Below, in pieces: positions 38,261 to 50,091 of a stretch of 64,000 nt of DNA. Position 1 is the first letter of the stretch. Each line of letters starts with the position of its first letter. Both the position numbers and the translations under genes were made by a program. The DNA comes from Cinclus cinclus. Taxonomy: Eukaryota > Chordata > Aves > Passeriformes > Cinclidae. The stretch is from the NCBI RefSeq assembly GCF_963662255.1, contig NC_085052.1:36466654-36530653 (forward strand), given 5' to 3'. Under the pieces are notes generated by a model that saw only the letters and a list, made by a program, of their open reading frames with translations, did not search any database and was not told where the DNA came from.

Positions 38261-41200
38261 CTAAAAGGGCATGGGATGCATTGTGACAGCACAGGGGTTA
38301 AGAGAAGCAAGGATCCATTATGACCCAATGGAGGCTAACAATCTAATAATCCCTTTTGACACCAATGGGCCTAAAAGGGGCAGGGATGAATTGTGAAAGC
38401 ATGGGGCCCAAGTAAAACCTGGTACAATTATGCCACCATGGAGGCCAAGAATCAAATGATTCATTGTGACATCAAGTGGCCTAAAAGGGCATGGGATGCA
38501 TTGTGACACCACAGGGGTTAAGAGAAGCAAGGAACCATTGTGACCCAATGCAGGCTAATAATCCCAGGATCCCATTTGACACCAGGGGGCGTAAAAGGGC
38601 CAGGGATGAATTGTGACCGCATGGGGCTCAATAGAAACAAGGAACCATTATGACACCATGGAGGCCAAGAATCAAAAGATTCATTGTGACATCAAGTGGC
38701 CTAAAAGGGCATGGGATGCATTGGGACACCACAGAGGTTAAGAGAAGCAAGGAACCATTGTGACCCAATGCAGGCTAACAATCTAATGATCCCTTGTGAC
38801 ACCAATGGGCCTAAAAGGGGCAGGGATGATTTGTGAAAGCATGGGGCCCAAGTAAAACCTGGTACAATTATGCAACCATGGAGGCCAACAATCAAAAGAT
38901 TCATTGTGACATCAAGTGGCCTAAAAGGGCATGGGATGCATTGTGACACCACAGGGGTTAAGAGAAGCAAGGATCCATTGTGACCCAATGGAGGCTAACC
39001 ATCTAATGATCCCTTGTGGCACCAGGGGGTATAAAAAGGGCCAGGGATGGATTGTTTCAGCACGGGGACCAATGGAAGCAAGGATCTATTATGCCATCAT
39101 GGAGGCCAAGGATCAAATAATTCACTGTGACATCAAGTGGCCTAAAAGGGCATGGGATGCATTGTGACAGCACAGGGGTTAAGAGAAGCAAGGATCCATT
39201 GTGACCCAATGGAGGCTAATAATCCCAGGATCCCATTTGACACCAGGGGGCGTAAAAGGGCCAGGGGTGAATTGTGACACCATGGGGCCCAATAGAAACA
39301 AGGAACCATTATGACACCTTGGAGGCCAAGAATCAAATGATTCATTGTGACATCAAGTGGCCTAAAAGGGCATGGGATGCATTGTGACACCACAGAGGTT
39401 AAGAGAAGCAAGGAACCATTGTGACCCAATGCAGGCTAACAATCTAATGATCCCTTGTGACACCAATGGGCCTAAAAGGGGCAGGGATGAATTGTGAAAG
39501 CATGGGGCCCAAGTAAAACCTGGTACAATTATGCCACCATGGAGGCCAAGAATCAAATGATTCATTGTGACATCAAGTGGCCTAAAAGGGCATGGGATGC
39601 ATTGTGACACCACTGGGATTAAGAGAAGCAAGGAACCATTGTGACCCAATGCAGGCTAACAATCTAAGAATCCCTTTTGACACCAGGGGGCGCAAAAGGG
39701 CCACGGATCGACTCTGACAACATGGGGACCTATGGACGCAAGGAACCATTATGACACCATGAAGGCCAATAATCAAATGGTTAATTGTAAGACCAAGTGG
39801 CCTAAAAGGGCTTGGAATGCATTGTGACACCACAGAGGTTAAGAGAAGCAAGGAACCATTGTGACCCAATGCAGGCTAACAATCTAAGAATCCCTTTTGA
39901 CACCAGGGGGTATAAAAAGGGAGAGGGATGGATTGTTACAGCACGGGGACCAATAGAAGCAAGGATCTATTATGCCACCATGGAGGCCAAGAATCAAATG
40001 GTTCATTGTGACATCAAGTGGCCTAAAAGGGCATGGGATGCATTGTGACACCACAGGGGTTAAGAGAAGCAAGGATCCATTGTGACCCAATGGAGGCTAA
40101 TAATCCCAGGATCCCATTTGACGCCAGGGGGCGTAAAAGGGCCAGGAATGAATTGTGACAGCATGGGGCCCAATAGAAACAAGGAACCATTATGACACCA
40201 TGGAGGCCAAGAATGAAAAGATTCATTGTGACATCAAGTGGCCTAAAAGGGCATGGGATTCATTGTGACAACACAGAGGTTAAGAGAAGCAAGGAACCAT
40301 TGTGACCCAATGCAGGCTAACAATCTAATGATCCCTTGTGACACCAATGGGCCTAAAAGGGAGAGGGATGGATTGTTACAGCACGGGGACCAATCGAAGC
40401 AAGGATCTATTATGCCACTGTGGAGGCCAAGAATCAAATGATTCATTGTGACATCAAGTGGCCTAAAAGGGCATGGGAAGCATTGTGACAGCACAGGGGT
40501 TATGAGAAGCAAGGATCCATTGTGACCCAATGGAGGCTAACAATCTAATAATCCCTTTTGACACCAATGGGCCTAAAAGGGGCAGGGATGAATTGTGACA
40601 GCATGGGGCCCAATTAAAACCTGGTACAATTACGCCACCATGGAGGCCAAGAATCAAATGATTCATTGTGACATCAAGTGGCCTAAAAGGGCATGGGATT
40701 CATTGTGACACCACAGAGGTTAAGAGAAGCAAGGAACCATTGTGACCCAATGCAGGCTAACAATCTAATGATCCCTTGTGACACCAATGGGCCTAAAAGG
40801 GCCAGGGATGAATTGTTACAGCACGGGGACCAATAGAAGCAAGGATCTATTATGCCACCATGGAGTCCAAGAATCAAATAATTCATTGTGACATCAAGTG
40901 GCCTAAAAGGGCATGGGATGCATTGTGACAACACAGGGGTTAAGAGAAGCAAGGATCCATTGTGACCCAATGGAGGCTAACAATTTAATGATCCCTTGTG
41001 ACACCAATGGGCCTAAAAGGGGCAGGGATGAATTGTGAAAGCATGGGGCCCAATTAAAACCTGGTACAATTACGCCACCATGGAGGCCAACAATCAAATG
41101 ATTCATTGTGACATCAAGTGGCCTAAAAGGGCATGGGATGCGTTGTGACACCACAGGGGTTAAGAGAAGCAAGGAACCATTGTGACCCAATGCAGGCTAA

Positions 41201-44200
41201 CAATCTAAGAATCCCTTTTGACACCAGGGGGCGCAAAAGGACCACGGAGGGACTCTGACAGCATGGGGACCTATAGAAGCAAGGAACCATTATGACACCA
41301 TGAAGGCCAAGAATCAAATGATTCATTGTAACACCAAGTGGCCTAAAAGGGCTTGGAATGCATTGTGACACCACAGAGGTTAAGAGAAGCAAGGAACCAT
41401 TGTGACCCAATGCAGGCTAACCATCTAATGATCCCTTTTGACACCAGGGGGTATAAAAAGGGCCAGGGATGAATTGTGACAGCACGGGGACCAATAGAAG
41501 CAAGGATCTATTATGCCGCCATGGAGTCCAAGAATCAAATAATTCATTGTGACATCAAGTGGCCTAAAAGGGCATGGGATGCATTGTGACAGCACAGGGG
41601 TTAAGAGAAGCAAGGATCCATTGTGACCCAATGCAGGCTAACAATCTAATGATCCCTTATGACACCAATGGGCCTAAAAGGGGCAGGGATGAATTGTGAA
41701 AGCATGGGGCCCAATTAAAACCTCGTACAATTACGCCACCATGAAGGCCAAGAATCAAATGGTTTATTATGACATCAAGTGGCCTAAAAGGGCATGGGAT
41801 GCATTGTGACACCACAGGGGTTAAGAGAAGCAAGGAACCATTGTGACCCAATGCAGGCTAACAATCTAAGAATCCCTTTTGAAACCAGGGGGCGCAAAAG
41901 GACCACTGATGAACTCAGACAGCATGGGGACCTATAGAAGCAAGGAACCATTATGACACCATGAAGGCCAAGAATCAAATGGTTCATTGTAAGACCAAGC
42001 GGCCTAAAAGGGCTTGGAATGCATTGTGACACCACAGAGGTTAAGAGAAGCAAGGAACCATTGTGACCCAATGCAGGCTAGCAATCTAATGATCCCTTGT
42101 GGCACCAGGGGGTATAAAAAGGGAGAGGGATGGATTGTTACAGCACGGGGACCAATAGAAGCAACAATCTATTATGTCACTGTGGAGGCCAAGAATCAAA
42201 TGATTCATTGTGACATCAAGAGGCCTCAAAGGGCATGGGATGCATTGTGACAGCACAGGGGTTAAGAGAAGCAAGGATCCATTGTGACCCAATGGAGGCT
42301 AATAATCCCAGGATCCCATTTGACACCAGGGGGCGTAAAAGGGCCAGGGATGAATTGTGACAGCATGGGGCGCAATAGAAACAAGGAACCATTATGACAC
42401 CATGGAGGCCAAGAATCAAATGATTCATTGTGACATCAAGTGGCCTAAAAGGGCATGGGATGCATTGTGACAGCACAGGGGTTAAGAGAAGCAAGGAACC
42501 ATTGTGACCCAATGCAGGCTAAAAATCTAATGATCCCTTGTGACATCAATGGGCCTAAAAGGGCCAGGGATGAATTGTTACAGCACGGGGAACAATAGAA
42601 GCAAGGATCTATTATGCCACCATGGAGGCCAAGAATCAAATAATTCATTGTGACATCATGTGGCCTAAAAGGGCATGGGATGCATTGTGACAGCACAGGG
42701 GTTAAGAGAAGCAAGGATCCATTGTGACCCAATGCAGGCTAACAATGTAATGATCCCTTTTGACACCAATGGGCCTAAAAGGGGCAGGGATGAATTGTGA
42801 AAGCATGGGGCCCAAGTAAAACCTGGTACAATTACGCCACCATGGAGGCCAAGAATCAAATGGTTCATTGTGACATCAAGTGGCCTAAAATGGCTTGGAA
42901 TGCATTGTGATACCACAGAGGTTAACAGAAGCAAGGAACCATTATGACCCAATGCAGGCTATCAATCTAATGATCCCTTGTGACACCAGGGGGTATAAAA
43001 AGGGCCAGGGATGGATTGTTACAGCACGGGGACCAATAGAAGCAAGGATCTATTATGCCCCCGTGGAGGCCAAGAATCAAATGATTCATTGTGACATCAA
43101 GTGGCCTAAAAGGGCATGGGATGCATTGTGACACCACAGGGGTTAAGAGAAGCAAGGATCCATTGTGACCCAATGGAGGCTAACAATCTAAGAATCCCTT
43201 TTGACACCAATGGGCCTAAAAGGGGCAGGGATGAATTGTGAAAGCATGGGGCCCAATTAAAACCTGGTACAATTACGCCACCATGGAGGCCAAGAATCAA
43301 AAGATTCATTGTGACATCAAGTGGCCTAAAAGGGCATGGGATGCGTTGTGAACACCACAGGGGTTAAGAGAAGCAAGGAACCATTGTGACCCAATGCAGG
43401 CTAACAATCTAAAAATCCCTTTTGACACCAGGGGGCGCAAAAGGGCCACGGATCGACTCTGACAACATGGGGACCTATGGAAGCAAGGAACCATTATGAC
43501 ACCATGAAGGCCAAGAATCAAATGGTTCATTGTAAGACCAAGTGGCCTAAAAAGGCTTGGAATGCATTGTGACACCACAGAGGTTAAGAGAAGCAAGCAA
43601 CCATTGTGACCCAATGCAGGCTAACAATCTAAGGATCCCTTGTGGCACCAGGGGGTATAAAAAGGGCGAGGGATGGATTGTTACAGCACGGAGACCAATA
43701 GAAGCAAGGATCTATTATGCCACCGTGGAGGCCAAGAATCAAATGATTCATTGTGACATCAAGTGGCCTAAAAGGGCATGGGATGCATTGTGACAGCACA
43801 GGGGTTAAGAGAAGCAAGGATCCATTGTGACCCAATGGAGGCGAATAATCCCAGGATCCCATTTGACACCAGGGGGCGTAAAAGGGCCAGGGATGAATTG
43901 TGACAGCATGGGGCCCAATAGAAACAAGGAACCATTATGACACCATGGAGGCCAAGAATCAAATGATTCATTGTGACATCAAGTGGCCTAAAAGGGCATG
44001 GGATGCATTGTGACAGCACAGGGGTTAAGAGAAGCAAGGATCCATTGTGACCCAATGGAGGCTAACAATCTAATGATCCCTTTTGACACCAATGGGCCTA
44101 AAAGGGGCAGGGATGAATTGTGAAAGCATGGGGCCCAATTAAAACCTCGTACAATTACGCCACCATGAAGGCCAAGAATCAAATGGTTTATTGTGACATC

Positions 44201-47200
44201 AAGTGGCCTAAAAGTGCATGGGATGCATTGTGACAACACAGGGGTTAAGAGAAGCAAGGAACCATTGTGACCCAATGCAGGCTAACAATCTAAGAATCCC
44301 TTTTGAAACCAGGGGGCGCAAAAGGACCACGGATCGACTCTGACAACATGGGGACCTATGGAAGCAAGGAACCATTATGACACCATGAAGGCCAAGAATC
44401 AAATGGTTCATTGTAAGACCAAGTGGCCTAAAAGGGCTTGGAATGCATTGTGACACCACAGAGGTTAAGAGAAGCAAGCAACCATTGTGACCCAATGCAG
44501 GCCAACAATCTAATGATCCCTTGTGGCACCAGGGGGTATAAAAAGGGCGAGGGATGGATTGTTGCAGCACGGGGACCAATAGAAGCAAGGATCTATTATG
44601 CCACCGTGGAGGCCAAGAATCAAATGATTCATTGTGACATCAAGTGGCCTAAAAGGGCATGGGATGCATTGTGACAGCACAGGGGTTAAGAGAAGCAAGG
44701 ATCCATTGTGACCCAATGGAGGCGAATAATCCCAGGATCCCATTTGACACCAGGGGGCGTAAAAGGGCCAGGGATGAATTGTGACAGCATGGGGCCCAAT
44801 AGAAACAAGGAACCATTATGACACCATGGAGGCCAAGAATCAAAAGATTCATTGTGACATCAAGTGGCCTAAAAGGGCATGGGATGCATTGTGACACCAC
44901 AGAGGTTAAGAGAAGCAAGGAACCATTGTGACCCAATGCAGGCTAACAATCTAATGATCCCTTTTGACACCAATGGGCCTAAAAGGGGCAGGGATGAATT
45001 GTGAAAGCATGGGGCCCAAGTAAAACCTGGTACAATTATGCCACCATGGAGGCCAAGAATCAAATGATTCATTGTGACATCAAGTGGCCTGAAAGGACAT
45101 GGGATGCATTGTGACACCACAGGGGTTAAGAGAAGCAAGGAACCATTGTGAACCAATGCAGGCTAACAATCTAAGAATCCCTTTTGACACCAGGGGGCGC
45201 AAAATGAGCACGGATGAACCTTGACAGCATGGGGACCTATAGAAGCAAGGAACCATTATGACACCATGTAGGCCAAGAATCAAACGGTTCATTGTAAGAC
45301 CAAGTGGCCTAAAAGGGCTTGGAATGCATTGTGACACCACAGAGGTTAAGAGAAGCAAGGAATCATTGTGACCCAATGCAGGCTAGCAATCTAATAATCC
45401 CTTGTGGCACCAGGGTGTATAAAAAGGGCCAGGGATGGATTGTTACAGCACGGGGACCAATAGAAGCAAGGATCTATTATGCCACCATGGAGGCCAAGAA
45501 TCAAATGATTCATTGTGACATCAAGTGGCCTAAAAGTGCATGGGATGCATTGTGACAGCACAGGGGTTAAGAGAAGCAAGGATCCATTGTGACCCAATGC
45601 AGGCTAACAATCTAAGAATCCCTTTTGAAACCAGTTGGCGCAAAAGGGCCAGGGATGAATTGTGACAGCATGGGGCCCAATAGAAACAAGGAACCATTAT
45701 GACACCATGGAGGCCAAGAATCAAATGATTCATTGTGACATCAAGTGGCCTAAAAGGGCATGGGATGCATTGTGACAGCACAGGGGTTAAGAGAAGCAAG
45801 GATCCATTGTGACCCAATGGAGGCTAATAATCCCAGGATCCCATTTGACACCAGGGGGCGTAAAAGGGCCAGGTATGAATTGTGACAGCATGGGGCCCAA
45901 TAAAAACAAGGAACCATTATGACACCATGGAGGCCAAGAATCAAAAGATTCATTGTGACATCAAGTGGCCTAAAAGGGCATGGGAGGCATTGTGACACCA
46001 CAGAGGTTAAGAGAAGCAAGGAACCATTGTGACCCAATGCAGGCTAACAATCTAAGAATCCCTTTTGACACCAGGGGGCGCAAAAGGACGACGGATGAAC
46101 TCTGACAGCAAGGGGAACTATAGAAGCAAGGAACCATTATGACACCATGTAGGCCAAGAATCAAACGGTTCATTGTAAGACCAAGTGGCCTAAAAGGGCT
46201 TGGAATGCATTGTGACACCACAGAGGTTAAGAGAAGCAAGGAATCATTGTGACCCAATGCAGGCTAGCAATCTAATGATCCCTTGTGGCACCAGGGGGTA
46301 TAAAAAGGGCCAGGGATGAATTGTGACAGCACGGGGCCCAATAGAAACAAGGAACTATTATGACACCATGGAGGCCAAGAATCAAAAGATTCATTGTGAC
46401 ATCAAGTGGCCTAAAAGAGCATGGGATGCATTGTGACAGCACAGGGGTTAAGAGAAGCAAGGAACCATTGTGACCCAATGCAGGCTAACAATCTAAGAAT
46501 CCCTTTTGACACCAGGGGGCGCAAAAGGGCCAGGGATGAATTGTGACAGCATGGGGCCCAATAGAAACAAGGAACCATTATGCCACCATGGAGGCCAAGA
46601 ATCAAATGATTCATTGTGACATCAAGTGGCCTAAAAGGGCATGGGATGCATTGTGACACCACAGAGGTTAAGAGAAGCAAGGAACCATTGTGACCCAATG
46701 CAGGCTAACAATCTAATGATCCCTTGTGACACCAATGGGCCTAAAAGGGGCAGGGATGAATTGTGAAAGCATGGGGCCCAAGTAAAACCTGGTACAATTA
46801 TGCCACCATGGAGGCCAAGAATCAAATGATTCATTGTGACATCAAGTGGCCTAAAAGGGCATGGGATGCATTCTGACACCACAGGGGTTAAGAGAAGCAA
46901 GGAACCATTGTGACCCAATGCAGGCTAACAATCTAAGAATCCCTTTTGACATCAGGGGGCGCAAAAGGACGACGGATGAACTCTGACAGCAAGGGGACCT
47001 ATAGAAGCAAGGAACCATTATGACACCATGTAGGCCAAGAATCAAACGGTTCATTGTTAGACCAAGTGGCCTAAAAGGGCATGGGATGCATTGTGACAGC
47101 ACAGGGGTTAAGAGAAGCAAGGATCCATTGTGACCCAATGGAGGCTAATAATCCCAGGATCCCATTTGACACCAGGGTGCGTAAAAGGGCCACGGATCGA

Positions 47201-47697
47201 CTCTGACAACATGGGGACCTATGGAAGCAAGGAACCATTATGACACCATGAAGGCCAAGAATCAAATGGTTCATTGTAAGACCAAGTGGCCTAAAAGGGC
47301 TTGGAATGCATTGTGACACCACAGAGGTTAAGAGAAGCAAGGAACCATTGTGACCCAATGCAGGCTAACAATCTAATGATCCCTTGTGGCACCAGGGGGT
47401 ATAAAAAGGACCAGGGATGGATTGTTACAGCACGGGGACCAATAGAAGCAAGGATCTATTATGCCACCATGGAGGCCAAGAATCAAATGATTCATTGTGA
47501 CATCAAGTGGCCTAAAAGGGCATGGGATGCATTGTGACAGCACAGGGGTTAAGAGAAGCAAGGATCCATTGTGACCCAATGGAGGCTAATAATCCCAGGA
47601 TCCCATTTGACACCAGGGGGCGTAAAAGGGCCAGGGATGAATTGTGACAGCATGGGGCCCAATAGAAACAAGGAACCATTATGCCACCATGGAGGCC
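38260..47697 (+). repeat. Heterogeneous left-arm satellite up to the gap
   Basis: Irregularly ordered A, B, C, D and D' monomers. One pair of related strings is visible at about 43,340-43,990 and 44,221-44,870 (offset 881), sharing GAAGCAAGCAACC and AAAGGGCGAGGG; this is the four-monomer HOR again. From 45.6 kb onward several monomers are hybrids of two classes (near 45,640, 46,310, 46,520 and 47,190). A 1-bp insertion in GTTGTGAACACCAC occurs near 43,350. Confidence 0.8.
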
Positions 47698-47897
47698 NNN
47701 NNNNNNNNNNNNNNNNNNNNNNNNNNNNNNNNNNNNNNNNNNNNNNNNNNNNNNNNNNNNNNNNNNNNNNNNNNNNNNNNNNNNNNNNNNNNNNNNNNNN
47801 NNNNNNNNNNNNNNNNNNNNNNNNNNNNNNNNNNNNNNNNNNNNNNNNNNNNNNNNNNNNNNNNNNNNNNNNNNNNNNNNNNNNNNNNNNNNNNNNN
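47698..47897. other. Assembly gap, exactly 200 N
   Basis: A run of exactly 200 unknown bases. A round number like this is a scaffolding placeholder, so the true distance is unknown. The flanking satellite is in opposite orientation on the two sides. The left flank stops inside a class A monomer just after GGAGGCC in its fifth subunit, and the right flank begins inside a class E monomer. Confidence 0.99.
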
Positions 47898-48333
47898 CCC
47901 ATGCCCTTTTAGGCCACTTCATGTCACAATGCATCATTTGATTCTTGGCCTTCATGGTGTCATAATATTTCCTTGTTTCTCTTGGGCCCCATGGTGTCAC
48001 TATTCGTTCCTGGCCATTTTAGGCCCATTGGTGTCACAAGGGATCATTAGATTGTTAGCCTGCATTGGGTCACAATGGTTCCTTGCTTCTCTTAACCTCT
48101 GTGCTGTCACGATGCATCCCATTCACTTTTAGGCCACATGATGTCACAATGAATCATTTGATTCTTGGCCTCCATGGTGTCATAATGGGTCCTTGCTTCT
48201 ATTGGGCCCCATGCTGTCACAGTTCATCCCTGGTCCTTTTGCGCCTGCTGTTGTCAAAAGGGATTCTTAGATTGTTAGCCTGCATTGGGTCACAATGGTT
48301 CCTTGCTTCTCTTAACCTCTGTGGTGTCACAAT

Positions 48334-48553
48334 GCATCCCATGCCCTTTTAGGCCACTTCATGACACAATGAATCATTTGATTCTTGACCGTCATGGTGT
48401 CATAATATTTCCTTGTTTCTCTTGGGCCCCATGGTGTCACTATTCGTTCCTGGCCATTTTAGGCCCATTGGTGTCACAAGGGATCATTAGATTGTTAGCC
48501 TGCACTGGGTCACAATGGTTCCTTTCTTCTCTTAACCTCTGTGCTGTCACAAT
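48334..48553 (-). repeat. Right-arm class E monomer (220 bp)
   Basis: As written on the + strand, the diagnostics are CATAATATTTCCTTGTTTC, CCATGGTGTCACTATTCG and TTCCTGGCCATTTTAGGCCC. I found no counterpart in the left arm. Class E recurs about every few monomers in the right arm, for example at 49,652, 52,729, 54,708, 56,687 and 58,233. Confidence 0.85.
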
Positions 48554-48773
48554 GCATCCCATGCCCTTTTAGTCCACTTGATGTCACAATGAATGATTTG
48601 AATCTTGGCCTCCATGGTGTCATAATAGTTCCTCGCTTCTATTGGGCCCCATGCTTTCACAATTCATCCCTGGCCCTTTTACAACCCCTGGTGTCACAAG
48701 GGATCATTAGATTGTTAGCCTGCACTGGGTCACAATGGTTCCTTCTTTCTCTTGACCTCTGTGGTGCCACAAT
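48554..48773 (-). repeat. Right-arm class F monomer (220 bp)
   Basis: Diagnostics on the + strand are ATAATAGTTCCTCGCTTC, CCCCATGCTTTCACAATTC and CCCTTTTACAACCCCTGG. It recurs at 49,213, 50,532, 51,872 and near 59,331, among others. Variants with GCGTTCACAATTC for GCTTTCACAATTC and TTTCACAAATC are shared by subsets of copies. Confidence 0.82.
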
Positions 48774-48993
48774 GCATCCCATGCCCTTTTAGGCCACTTG
48801 ATGTCACAATGAATCATTTGATTCTTGGCCTCCATGGTGTCATAATGGTTCCTTGCTTCTATTGGGCCCCATGCTGTCACAGTTCATCCCTGGTCCTTTT
48901 GCGCCCCCTGGTGTCAAAAGGGATTCTTAGATTGTTAGCCTGCATTCGGTCACAATGGTTCCTTAGTTTCCTTAACGCGTGAGGCGTCACAAT
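48774..48993 (-). repeat. Right-arm class G monomer (220 bp), closest to left class C
   Basis: Diagnostics on the + strand are CTTCTATTGGGCCCCATGC, TGTCACAGTTCATCCCTGG and CCTTTTGCGCCCCCTGGTG, then GGGATTCTTAG. The reverse complement has the GGGGGCGCAAAAGGACC of left class C joined to the GGGGCCCAATAGAAGCAAGG backbone, so its back half resembles left class A. This copy ends with the unusual TTAGTTTCCTTAACGCG. Confidence 0.8.
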
Positions 48994-49212
48994 GCATCCC
49001 ATGCCCTTTTAGGCCACTTGATGTCACAATGAATCATTTGATTCTGGGCCACATGGTGTCATAATGTTTCCATGTTTTTATTGGGCCCCATGCTGTAACA
49101 ATCCATCCCTGGACCTGTTACAACCCCTGGTGTCACAAGGGATCATTAGATTGTTAGCCTGCATTGGGTCACAATGGTTCCCTTCTTCTCTTTTCCTCTG
49201 TGGTGTCACAAT
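48994..49212 (-). repeat. Right-arm class H monomer (219 bp)
   Basis: Diagnostics on the + strand are TTGATTCTGGGCCACATGG, TTTCCATGTTTTTATTGGGC and GCTGTAACAATCCATCCC. One base fewer in the GGGCCACATGG stretch gives 219 bp; this explains why the nine-monomer HOR of this arm is 1,979 bp and not 1,980 bp. Copies recur at 49,433, 54,489, 56,468 and about 61,530. Confidence 0.82.
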
Positions 49213-49871
49213 GCATCCCATGCCCTTTTAGGCCACTTGATGTCACAATGAATCATTTGATTCTTGGCCTCCATGGTGTCATAATAGTTCCTCGCTTCTA
49301 GTGGGCCCCATGCGTTCACAATTCATCCCTGGCCCTTTTACAACCCCTGGTGTCACTAGGGATCATTAGATTGTTAGCCTGCATTGGGTCACAATGGTTC
49401 CTTGCTTCTCTTAACCTCTGTGGTGTCACAATGCATCCCATGCCCTTTTAGGCCACTTGATGTCACAATGAATCATTTCATTCTGGGCCACATGGTGTCA
49501 TAATGTTTCCATGTTTTTATTGGGCCCCATGCTGTAACAATCCATCCCTGGACCTTTTACAACCCCTGGTGACACAAGGGATCATTAGATTGTTAGCCTG
49601 CATTGGGTCACAATGGTTCCTTGCTTCTCTTAACCTCTGTGGTGTCACAATGCATCCCATGCCCTTTTAGGCCACTTGATGTCACAATGAATCATTTGAT
49701 TCTTGGCCTTCATGGTGTCATAATATTTCCTTGTTTTTCTTGGGCCCCATGGTGTCACTATTCGTTCCTGGCCATTTTAGGTCCATTGGTGTCACAAGGG
49801 ATCATTAGATTGTTAGCCTGCCCTGGGTCACAATGGTTCCTTGCTTCTCTTAACCGCTGTGCTGTCACAAT

Positions 49872-50091
49872 GCATCCCATGCCCTTTTAGGCTACTTGAT
49901 GTCACAATGAATCATTTGATTCTTGGCCTCCATGGTGTCATAATAGATCCTTGATTCTATTGGTCCCCGTGCTGTAACAATCCATCCCTGGCCCTTTTAG
50001 GCCCCCTGGTGACACAAGGGATCATTAGATTGTTAGCCTCCTTTGGGTCACAATGGTTCCTTTCTTCTCTTAACCTCTGTGCTGTCACAAT
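49872..50091 (-). repeat. Right-arm class J monomer (220 bp), closest to left class D
   Basis: ATAATAGATCCTTGATTC, TTGGTCCCCGTGCTG and AACAATCCATCCCTGGCCC on the + strand are the reverse complement of the left class D back half. The site that holds TATAAAAAGG in left class D reads CTTTTAGGCCCC or CTTTTACGCCCC here, so the TATA-like motif is absent and the unit is 220 bp. It recurs at 53,389, about 55,368, about 57,562 and about 61,969. Confidence 0.8.

Larger units (their letters stand above)
1..47697 (+). repeat. Left satellite arm: about 217 tandem monomers of 220/221 bp
   Basis: Uninterrupted head-to-tail satellite in one orientation. Monomer starts, taken as the ATTGTGAC that follows GGATGC or GGAATGC, lie at 194, 414, 634, 855, 1075, 1295 and so on to 47,531. 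That spacing fits 215 whole monomers averaging 220.2 bp, plus partial monomers at both ends (1-193 and 47,531-47,697). Almost every boundary carries ATGCAT. Five recurrent classes (A, B, C, D, D') are told apart by their third to fifth subunits. Length changes are nearly all of 1-3 bp or whole monomers. Neither strand has a long open frame with coding character; the recurring 95- and 78-codon frames shift frame from copy to copy, because 220 is not a multiple of three. No transposon or unique sequence interrupts the array. The repeat structure is seen directly; a centromeric or pericentromeric location is inference. Confidence 0.98.

Noticed and set aside
47898..48113. A simple palindrome in which the right arm mirrors the left arm across the gap
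   Set aside because: The sequences nearest the gap are different classes (A on the left, E on the right), and class order is not mirrored outward, so it is not a perfect inverted duplication.
47512..48132. Open frames of up to 162 codons that cross the 200-N gap
   Set aside because: Most of their length is unknown bases that cannot contain a stop codon, so they are artefacts of the gap.
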